The notes beneath the pieces were generated by a model that was not told the DNA's origin, ran no database searches, and worked only from the letters and a program-made list of their open reading frames with translations. From the NCBI GenBank assembly GCA_937991535.1, contig CALKHN010000118.1, forward strand, positions 1-40,437: a stretch of DNA of 40,437 nucleotides, read 5' to 3'. This stretch comes from an uncultured Sphingobacteriales bacterium (GTDB lineage Bacteria > Bacteroidota > Bacteroidia > Chitinophagales > Chitinophagaceae). Below are positions 35,301 through 40,437 of this stretch, piece after piece. The position numbers and the translations under genes are program-made. The stretch's first letter is position 1; every line of letters begins with the position of its first letter.

Positions 35301-35772
35301 GATCCTTCCAGTCGTGAGAACTGTCTTTATTCAGGTCGGGCAGCCATTCATTGCGTTTGCTGTTTTCCGGCGACAATTCTTTGTGCAGGAAAGCCCTCCT
35401 GTCTTCCACGGTTTGAAAGGAAATGGAAGGAATTTCCCAATCGCGGTGACCACGAATGTCGAACTCCGAATTTTTTTGCCGGCCGGTAGTGGTATAATAA
35501 AGAACGCCATCATTGTCCATTTGTATGGCCACAGGCGATATCACCAGGGAATCTGTGCCCCACAGGCGAAGCGTTAACCCCTCTGCCAGTTCTGGTTTTA
35601 CAATGGCTTCTACAGAGTCAGCCAACTTTGCGACCGTTGCTGAATCCATTTGTTTGATAACCACTGCAGCCTTGTCTGGTTGTTTGCAGGCCATCCAAAA
35701 TGTGGAGATTAAAAATAAAGGCAGGCAGTAAAAACAAATTTGTTTTTTGGTAAACGCGATAATAAGCATCAT
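32347..35772 (-). CDS. PVC-type cytochrome c / HEAT-repeat lipoprotein
   Basis: The 1141-residue protein begins with a lipoprotein signal ending FWMAC. An N-terminal dehydrogenase-like propeller (about 55-480) contains two acidic calcium-type loops, DRNGDGIADQ and DKDGDGIPDE, then GMSGIEMGPDGRIYWQIGD and MDFGPDGALYLADWIDG. HEAT-like repeats fill about 500-980. A cytochrome c domain closes the protein with CMKCH near residue 1018 and LDLALIDPGARLAPGYG-like segments (seen as LIDPGARLAPGYG). Probably an envelope-bound oxidoreductase passing electrons through its haem. It is the same type as the truncated gene at 1-2159. Single gene with no clear operon partner; the TonB receptor debris lies downstream. 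Confidence 0.9.
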   Translation of the reverse strand: MMLIIAFTKKQICFYCLPLFLISTFWMACKQPDKAAVVIKQMDSATVAKLADSVEAIVKPELAEGLTLRLWGTDSLVISPVAIQMDNDGVLYYTTTGRQKNSEFDIRGHRDWEIPSISFQTVEDRRAFLHKELSPENSKRNEWLPDLNKDSSHDWKDLTVQKEHIYKLEDRNGDGIADQSQLIVDDFNDEITDVTGSVFKYGDDLYVAVAPDLWKMKDKDGDGIPDEKTSLSHGYGVHIGFGGHGMSGIEMGPDGRIYWQIGDIGFNGKGSDGQSWAYPNSGVIARCNPDGSDFEIFAAGIRNTHEFAFDEYGNLLSEDNDGDHPGEKERLVYIVNGSDAGWRSNWQYGKYRDPKNNTYKVWMEEKMYLPRFEGQAAYITPCISNYVSGPAGFVYNPGTALGPQYKNSFFVAEFVGNPGNSAVHNFRLKPKGAGFELGETKKILSGVLVTGMDFGPDGALYLADWIDGWDTHDYGRIWRMDDARGAGSAERVETKKLLSENFSGKPEEELAAMLENPDMRVRQKAQFELVKRGGDGAAIFQKTFSVSGNQLARVNAIWGMSQLARKDKKYAVPLLPLLQDSDAEIRAQAAKWLGDMKYAEAGEKLVPLLKDTASRVRFFAAEALGRIKYDPATDAIIAMLQSNNDEDVYLRHAGSLALARIGKAEPLIALAQSPSRALRIAAVVALRRMGDAGVAKFLDDKDEFVVTEAARAINDDNSIKDALPALGDLLGKTHFTNEALIRRSINANLRVGSAEAMTQLISYAMKEGAPAAMRAEAIDALSVWAKPSVLDRVDGYLRGVVERDSSLLQKNMASPLAALLKNKELPVRLSATKAIALLHINDALPALFTLVKNDPAPDMRIEALNTLVALGYPQAGEAVSQALFDKEKKVRVEGLNLLQQMDLPKDLMVSLLSKVIAGKTMEEKQAAILALGKLPKENAQKPLEDLLNTMASGKLSPDLYLELGEAIDSSGAVELAAKYKTITQKISHGDQLAAYASSLYGGDISKGRAIFFRNQNAQCMKCHSYDDRGGNAGPRLNDIAGKISRQQILEALIDPGARLAPGYGIVVLELKDGSNVSGIVDSETKTSLTLKIGGEPLRVIAKDQVAKRTDAPSSMPDMKTILSKKEIRDVVSFLAAQKTDD

Positions 35773-35882
35773 TTTTCTTTAATTATCTGTATTTGTGGAG
35801 CGGATATTTTATTAAAAGGTTCATCACTGTCGCTAAATATAGTGACTTTTCATTTTTTCCCGGTCAGACTGTTTTTTTCTTT

Positions 35883-35906
35883 GTTACTTTTTGCGGAAAA
35901 AGTAAC
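35883..35906. repeat. TTTGTTAC-type intergenic hairpin
   Basis: Perfect 10-bp arms GTTACTTTTT / AAAAAGTAAC with a GCGG loop. I recall near-identical hairpins in the spacers of many Bacteroidota genomes, where they give false peptides like FAEKVTKS. Confidence 0.6.
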
Positions 35907-36012
35907 CAAAAGCCGCCGGAAGACGAATACCTCACGTTTTCCGGTGGGTTCCCTGATGTAGCTTTTGTACTACTGTGACTTCGGCAGTACCAAGTCTAAA
36001 GACAACGGGTAA

Positions 36013-36058
36013 GTGAACGATTGGGAAGGCGATAAAGTTTATAGTAACAATCGTTCAC
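36013..36058. repeat. Inverted repeat with 11-bp arms
   Basis: GTGAACGATTG at 36013-36023 is the exact complement of 36048-36058, around a 24-base loop. Function unknown. Confidence 0.6.
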
Positions 36059-36086
36059 TATTTGCAAAACATCTTCATGACCAATG

Positions 36087-36229
36087 CTTATAATTCCGCT
36101 ACGTTTTTCGTGCCTGTTGCTTTCGGTAAGGATAAGGATGTGTTTGCCGTAGATGGCGTCTCCACCAGCCACTTATAATTCAACTGCGGTTTTCGCGCCT
36201 GTTCTCGTTTGGTAACGATAAGGATGTGT
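36087..36229 (+). repeat. Two direct copies of a 57-58-bp sequence
   Basis: Copies at 36087-36143 and 36172-36229 both start CTTATAATTC and end GATAAGGATGTGT, with about three quarters of bases shared between. Period 85 bases. They lie right after the stop of the minus-strand hypothetical gene. Confidence 0.65.
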
Positions 36230-36232
36230 GCA

Positions 36233-36778
36233 TTAATTGTTGGGCGCATGCAAAGGCATCGGCCGCACCGTATTCACTTGCTGGTAAGGAAATACGGGAT
36301 AGCTGCTCCTTTGAACGCCGATGCTGCCTGAAAAAGAAAATGTTTTGGCGTCATTCACATACATCAGTCCCAGCTCTGCCCGTGCATGCATGCCCAGGCT
36401 GCTGCTTCTGAAAAGGCTGTTTACAGGGTATGCCTTGTTAAAACCGGCAGAGCGGTAAGCACTATTGAAGTTGATGTAAACAGGCGCCGCGGATACGCCT
36501 GCAAAAGCGTACCAATTGTTGTTCAGCCTGCGGTTCAGTTGCAAACCCAGGGGTGCTGCTACAAAGCTGACACTGCCGCCTTTAAAAAAACTATAGCCTG
36601 TTGAGAGACCGCTGTATTTGCTGAGGAACCATTTTTTGTCAGCAATACTTTTTACATAGGGGCTGCTGTTTTCCAGGGCTTCCCGTTGCAAATCACTGGC
36701 ATCACTTGCCGGCAGGGCATTTTGTGCCTTAACCTGCACGGAACACAGTATTATGATAAACAGTAAAAGGATACGCAT
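36233..36778 (-). CDS. Exported hypothetical protein, probably outer-membrane
   Basis: The 181-residue protein has a clear signal peptide (hydrophobic 2-14, cleavage near VKAQ at 19). The mature part has alternating short strands (SGLSTGYSFFKGGSVSFV, WYAFAGVSAAPVYINF, MHARAELGLMYV, FSFSGSIGVQRS), the look of a small beta-barrel or surface protein. No family is recognised. It stands alone, with repeats downstream and the hipB promoter region upstream in the other direction. Confidence 0.7.
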   Translation of the reverse strand: MRILLLFIIILCSVQVKAQNALPASDASDLQREALENSSPYVKSIADKKWFLSKYSGLSTGYSFFKGGSVSFVAAPLGLQLNRRLNNNWYAFAGVSAAPVYINFNSAYRSAGFNKAYPVNSLFRSSSLGMHARAELGLMYVNDAKTFSFSGSIGVQRSSYPVFPYQQVNTVRPMPLHAPNN

Positions 36779-36906
36779 GGCTGATCGGCTTGTGGTATAA
36801 AATTAAGGTTTGTTTGGGTAATGTAAGCGAAAGTTAGGAAAAGTGCACAGCCTGCGTTTGTGAAGGACAGATCAATTGCATTTGAATTGGATCTCGATTC
36901 GATATT

Positions 36907-36960
36907 AATGTTTGCTATAGTAAACATTTTTAGTTATATTTGTTCGTTATAATAAACATT
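36907..36960 (+). promoter_or_regulatory. hipB promoter with palindromic operators
   Basis: TTTG (36911-36914) and TATATTTG (36935-36942) are 20 bases apart, an exact match to the Bacteroidota consensus. Overlapping the -33 box is a 22-base near-perfect palindrome at 36907-36928 (AATGTTT ... AAACATT around CTATAG, one mismatched pair). A weaker copy (GTT..TTATAA..AAC) follows the -7 box at 36943-36958. The layout suggests self-repression by the HipB-like protein. Confidence 0.7.
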
Positions 36961-37275
36961 ATGGCAAACAGAACAATAACCCTCACGCCTAAAGTAGAGA
37001 AGATCCTGATGGAACTGGGAGGAAACATAAAGCTGGCCCGGTTGCGAAGAAAATTAACCACCGAACAGGTTTGCGATCGGGCCAATATTAGCCGAACCAC
37101 TTTATGGCAGGTAGAGAAAGGGATGTACAACGTAAACATCGGCGCTTATGCGCAAGTGTTGTTTATCCTGGGCCTTGAAAAAGACCTGCTACAGGTGGCG
37201 ACTGATGATGAACTCGGCCGGAGACTACAGGATGCCGATCTGGAAATTAAAAAAAGAGGTCTCAGGAAAAGATAA
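36961..37275 (+). CDS. HipB-like antitoxin, XRE-family regulator
   Basis: Start set at 36961 (MANRTITL); the earlier in-frame start lies inside the promoter. The roughly 104-residue protein has a Cro/C1 helix-turn-helix (about 20-75; NIKLARLRRKLTTEQVCDRA, ISRTTLWQVEKG) as in HipB antitoxins, which bind their promoter and the HipA kinase. It lies six bases before a hipA gene that is broken. Regulatory function may persist since promoter and operators look intact. Confidence 0.85.
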   Translation: MANRTITLTPKVEKILMELGGNIKLARLRRKLTTEQVCDRANISRTTLWQVEKGMYNVNIGAYAQVLFILGLEKDLLQVATDDELGRRLQDADLEIKKRGLRKR

Positions 37276-37281
37276 ATAACC

Positions 37282-38048
37282 ATGGATATTTTAGTTTACG
37301 CTGACTGGATAGGCCAGAAAGGCCCCGCCCTGATGGGAACGCTATCGGTTGCGCATACCAGGGGCGGGGAGATATTCTCATTCGCGTATAACAAAGCATG
37401 GCTGGACGCAGGGCTGGCTCAAACCCTGGACCCCGATTTGCAACTTTTTACGGGCACTCAATATCTTTCAGCCGGGAAAAAGAATTTTGGTATTTTTCTC
37501 GATTCATCACCCGATAGATGGGGATGTGTTTTAATGATGCGAAGAGAAGCCATTGCTGCAAGAATGGAATCCAGGATGCCAAAGGTGCTTTTTGAAGAAG
37601 ATTATCTGCCTAGTGTATTTGATGCTCACCGGATGGGCGCGCTTAGATTTAAAAAAGAAACAACCGGCCCATTTTTACATGATAACGCAAGTCTTGCATC
37701 GCCTCCCTGAACCTCATTGCGGGAACTTGAATTTGCAAGTTTGCAATTGGTAACCACGGCTTTTTGCTCACTCCGCGGGGATGGATCCTTTCTCCTGCCT
37801 TTGATGTTAATCCTGTGTACCATGGAAGAGGGCTGACATTGAATATTTCTGAAACGGATAATACTCTGGACTTTGACCTGGCAGCGTCGGTGGCAAAATA
37901 TTTCAGGGTATCGGCAAATAAAGCAACTGCAATCATTTCCAAAGTAATGCAAGCGGCCGGCAACTGGCAAAAGGTTGCAAAAGCGTATAAAATCCCTGCC
38001 AGCGAACAAGATTTAATGGCCCGCGCTTTTGAACAGTCTGCTCCTTAA
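37282..38048 (+). pseudogene. hipA toxin kinase, inactivated
   Basis: The N-terminal part (37282-37710) is typical of HipA: DILVYADWIG, FSFAYNKAWL, FGIFLDSSPDRWG, LFEEDYLPSVFDAHRMGALRF. It stops at TGA (37708-37710) exactly where the family has Trp in ASPPWTSLRELE; the same frame goes on with TSLRELEFASLQL. After a change of frame near 37740-37750 the C-terminal part reads GNHGFLLTPRGWILSPAFDVNP, ISETDNTLDFDLAASVAKYF to the end. The kinase core between these parts, including the ATP loop and catalytic Asp just before NHGF, is missing. A TTTGCAA repeat lies at the join. So one nonsense change plus a deletion: the toxin cannot work. Confidence 0.88.
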
Positions 38049-38090
38049 AGTATGGTTATCATGTGCTGATTGCTGCTTTAGTTCGTCGTA

Positions 38091-38969
38091 ATGGATCAAA
38101 AATTCCACTATAATTGCCCGATCGGATATCAATTGTACCTGAGACTTCTGAAATTAGCCTTATCTAATTTGGATTTTAACAACAATACTCCGGAAAAGCA
38201 GATTGAAAAGTACAAGAAAGATGCGGCGTTCTTTTTGGCACTTCGGGTGTCAGTAAAAAGACGATATATGGATGAAACGGATCATAGGGATTACGAAGCT
38301 CAGGTTCAAAAACTTATTGATAAGCATATTACCTCCGATGGCGAGGTATTGAAGATTACAGACCTGGTAAACATATTTGATAAAGAAGAACGGCAGGCAG
38401 AACTGGAAAAGCTTACAGGTAAGGCGGCTAAGGCTGATCACATTGCAAGTAGGACTTTGAAGGCTATAACAATGAAATGGTACGATGATCCTGTTGAAAG
38501 TAAGCGGTTGTCTGAATTGATAAAAGAGACAATTAAAGAATACCACCAGCAAAGAATGAGCGAAGCAGAATATCTGGCTAAGGCGAAAGACTTTGAAGAC
38601 AGGTTCTTTAACGGAAAGCGCAACAATATTCCTTCAGTTATAAAAGACAAGCCCACGGCTATTGCTTTTTACAACCTTGCTTCGGAGGAACTAAAGGATG
38701 GTTTAGCATCCAAAACAAATAAAATCGCCATGGCAGCAGAGATAGCCATAGGGATTGATGATGTGGTAAAAAAGAATGTTTTTGATAATGGTCACCCTGT
38801 AATAGACTGGCAAAAGAACGATGACATCAAAGGAAAGATGCGGATTGAAATAGATGATCTTCTTTTTGAAATGAAAACCAGGTACGATCTGGAAATAAGC
38901 TTTGATCAAATAGACCAATTGATAGCTGAGTGTATTAAAGTGGCAGAAACTAAATACAAGAGCCAATGA
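38091..38969 (+). pseudogene. Type I restriction subunit HsdR, C-terminal fragment
   Basis: The 292-residue frame matches only the C-terminal helical domain (DUF3387 type) of HsdR: IEKYKKDAAFFLALRVSVKRRY, SRTLKAITMKWYDDPVESKRLSELI, EYHQQRMSEAEYLAKAKDFEDRFF and KMRIEIDDLLFEMKTRYDLE. Full HsdR is about 1000 residues with a nuclease and a DEAD-like motor at the N terminus; these are absent, so it cannot cut or translocate. The fragment starts 42 bases after the hipA remnant, marking a deletion junction, and overlaps the next gene by four bases. No hsdM or hsdS is in view. The start at 38091 is simply the first ATG and may not be used. Confidence 0.75.
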
Positions 38970-39667
38970 TGCATCAGGTAAGATTTGGAAGCAGGACTAT
39001 TCTTTTTAATCTGGAATACAAGAAACGTAAATCGTTAGGCATAAAAATTCATCCGGATACTTTGGTTGAGGTGCTGGCGCCATTAGATGCAAACGAAGAA
39101 AAAGTATTGGAAAGCGTGAAACTGAAAGCCCCATGGATATTAGGTCGGATTGATCACTTTAATACTTACAAACCGTCAACTCCGCCAAGGCGTTTTATAA
39201 ATGGCGAAACACATCTTTATTTAGGTCGTCAGTACCGGTTGAAGATAGTGCAGGATAAAGAAGATGCCGTAAAGGCGTATCGCGGTCAATTATGGATGCA
39301 CTGTAAAGATCCAAAACCCCAGGTGCTAAAGGCGCAACTGGATAAGTGGTACAAACGAAGGGCATCCGTAGTATTTAGAGAGCTGCTGGAAGAAGTATTA
39401 CCCAGGTTCAAACGTTATGGAATTTCAGAACCTGTATTAACAATACGTGTCATGGCAAAAAGGTGGGGAAGCTGCACACCGGCAGGCAGGATAATTCTGA
39501 ACACGGAGCTGATTAAAGCACCCAAAGGAAGTATTGAATACGTTATTATACATGAGCTGTGTCATCTCGTCCATCACAACCACGCAAAATCATTTCAAAA
39601 TCTTCAAAGTACAATGATGCCGGATTGGCGTAAATGGAAAGATAGATTGGAATATTCGCTGTGTTAA
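38966..39667 (+). CDS. YgjP-like (DUF45) metallopeptidase
   Basis: The 233-residue protein has the YgjP/WLM-type zinc site HELCHLVHHNH (about 194-204), followed by W in DWRKWKDRLE at the end. The N-terminal half (RKSLGIKIHPDTLVEVLAPL, WILGRIDHF, YLGRQYRLKIV) is typical too. The role is not known; members often follow hsdR in type I restriction operons, as here with an ATGA overlap. It looks intact although its neighbour HsdR is truncated. Confidence 0.88.
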   Translation: MMHQVRFGSRTILFNLEYKKRKSLGIKIHPDTLVEVLAPLDANEEKVLESVKLKAPWILGRIDHFNTYKPSTPPRRFINGETHLYLGRQYRLKIVQDKEDAVKAYRGQLWMHCKDPKPQVLKAQLDKWYKRRASVVFRELLEEVLPRFKRYGISEPVLTIRVMAKRWGSCTPAGRIILNTELIKAPKGSIEYVIIHELCHLVHHNHAKSFQNLQSTMMPDWRKWKDRLEYSLC

Positions 39668-39975
39668 TATGAGATAGCCGCTCCTTGATTTCAGAAAACA
39701 TTACCGATATCTGACCTGACGTAATTTGTTCAGCAATTCGAGCCCGAATCAATGCTGCTGCACCCGCGCCAGAAAGTTGATAGTGGGTTCTTTGTTCGGC
39801 TTCATTGCTAAAGTTCAACTTTATTGCTGCAGTTTGTCATTGGCACGCAGCTTTGCCTAAAGGGCAGGCAGGGAGGAATCCATCTTCGCTTTAATCATTG
39901 CAGGTTCGTCGACATTGTGTTTGTTTCTATGGGCGATGAAACACAACCCACGGCTGGCTGCCACTGGCTTAAAAC
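39668..39975. other. Spacer of 308 bases without a recognised gene
   Basis: An open minus-strand stretch (39818-39670; NFSNEAEQRTHYQLSGAGAA) continues into the antisense of the metallopeptidase gene. I do not recognise it, and stops occur upstream. It could be debris of a lost gene between the metallopeptidase and higA-like genes. Confidence 0.4.
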
Positions 39976-40359
39976 TTACGAAGCCTGTAAACACAGTTCG
40001 GCCGGCAACTGAAAATAATCTTTTAACCGCTTTGCCATTTTAAGCGTTACTTCCCTGCGGCCGGAGAGAATGGATGACACATACGCTTTGCTGCCAGTAA
40101 CAGGTTCAAGATCCTTGTTTTTTAATCCCCTTTCCCGCATTTTTTCTTTGATCACTTCCAGTACATCCAATGCAGGCATTTTAATCCTCCTGTATTCATA
40201 GTCTTTTATCAGTTTACGTGGATTTTCCACTTTTATCAAAAGAATCAATACACCCAGTTCATCATCCTCAGGTGTACCGGGTGCTGCATGAAAAATTTCC
40301 ATTGCACGTTTAACGGCCCTTTTATGCTCCCTTTCCGTTTTTATTACTTTCCAGTTCAT
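39976..40359 (-). CDS. HigA-type antitoxin, XRE-family regulator
   Basis: The 127-residue protein matches the HigA antitoxin type found with HigB-like mRNA interferases: N-terminal WKVIKTEREHKRAVKRAMEIF, EDDELGVLILLIKV, YEYRRIKMPALDVLEVIKEKM. A helix-turn-helix follows at about 70-125 (GLKNKDLEPVTGSKAYVSSIL, RREVTLKMAKRLKDYF). No toxin gene lies downstream. Upstream a strong terminator stands between it and whatever lies beyond the window, so an operon with HigB upstream is unlikely. Confidence 0.85.
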   Translation of the reverse strand: MNWKVIKTEREHKRAVKRAMEIFHAAPGTPEDDELGVLILLIKVENPRKLIKDYEYRRIKMPALDVLEVIKEKMRERGLKNKDLEPVTGSKAYVSSILSGRREVTLKMAKRLKDYFQLPAELCLQAS

Positions 40360-40410
40360 CGCTATTTCTTTTTATAATTATCAATCACTATTGTCCGACT
40401 AAAATAACAT

Positions 40411-40435
40411 AAAAAAAGCGGTTCCGAAGAACCGC
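40411..40435 (-). terminator. Strong rho-independent terminator upstream of the higA-like gene
   Basis: On the minus strand GCGGTTC-TTCG-GAACCGC (seven perfect pairs, TTCG loop) is followed by seven Ts. It most likely ends a minus-strand gene beyond the window. Confidence 0.8.
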
Positions 40436-40437
40436 CG

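Larger units (their letters stand above)
35773..36232. other. Spacer of 460 bases without a recognised gene, rich in repeats
   Basis: Contains the hairpin at 35883-35906, an 11-bp inverted repeat at 36013-36058 and two copies of a 57-58-bp sequence at 36087 and 36172. A short open frame at 36078 (MTNAYNSATFFVPVAFGKDK, 33 codons) covers the first copy. The second copy reads a similar peptide (YNSTAVFAPV) but is frameshifted, so it could be debris of a repeat protein. Confidence 0.5.

Noticed and set aside
34501..35577. 358-residue plus-strand open frame
   Set aside because: It is fully antisense to the cytochrome/HEAT lipoprotein, whose sequence is clearly family-like; its peptide matches nothing I know.
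39546..39818. 90-residue minus-strand frame
   Set aside because: Half of it is antisense to the intact metallopeptidase; the other half is not recognised.
1..40437. CRISPR array, tRNA or rRNA genes
   Set aside because: No regularly spaced 20-40-bp repeats with unique spacers and no tRNA or rRNA-like sequence were seen; the 7-bp tracts and palindromes are of other kinds.

Overview
The window looks like a chromosomal segment of a Bacteroidota bacterium, most likely from the Chitinophagaceae or a close relative. This is inferred from gene content: LytTR/LytS two-component pair, PVC-type cytochrome/HEAT proteins, DUF4230 proteins, TonB receptor debris and ORF6N genes. It is also supported by several promoters fitting the Bacteroidota consensus (TTTG, about 18-20 bases, TAnnTTTG) and by the general lack of Shine-Dalgarno sequences. 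No rRNA, tRNA, CRISPR array or complete prophage was seen.

Left part (1-12 kb): a 5'-truncated cytochrome/HEAT protein, a neutral-ceramidase-family protein and a convergent M28 peptidase. Next come a LytTR regulator and its LytS-type kinase on the minus strand, then dxs and a lipoprotein prolyl oligopeptidase on the plus strand. The regulator gene is flanked on both sides by degenerate 7-bp repeats.

Mobile patch (11.9-13.2 kb): a RAYT-type (IS200-like) transposase gene with a large palindrome beyond each end and a third inside its coding sequence. Behind it lies a decayed ORF6N gene and a tiny ORF. A ligase-associated DExH helicase follows; it carries an in-frame heptamer repeat.

Middle (15.7-24.5 kb): housekeeping and conserved unknown genes. 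These are NADP-type gdhA, a small heat-shock protein with an unusually strong ribosome binding site, two unknown proteins, a metallophosphoesterase, an overlapping pair of DUF4230 proteins, ispD and an FkbM methyltransferase. dxs and ispD belong to the same MEP isoprenoid pathway but are far apart.

Surface-polysaccharide run (23.6-31.4 kb, minus strand): a GT2-HAD fusion, a Gfo/Idh/MocA oxidoreductase, a polyprenyl glycosylphosphotransferase, an M1-family metallopeptidase and a GNAT/FemAB-like acyltransferase. They are tightly spaced, partly overlapping and probably co-transcribed in large part.

Right part (31.5-40.4 kb): a TonB-receptor pseudogene that still has its terminator, a 1141-residue cytochrome/HEAT lipoprotein and a repeat-rich spacer. 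Beyond these is a ruined defence region: hipB with an excellent promoter/operator, hipA killed by a nonsense codon and a core deletion, the C-terminal end of a type I restriction HsdR, an intact YgjP-like metallopeptidase, and a HigA-type antitoxin with no toxin in view.

I found no convincing complete new system. The most unusual points are the palindrome inside the transposase gene, the 7-bp repeats (one inside a helicase gene, where a unit change would shift the frame), and the GT2-HAD fusion with an altered first HAD motif.
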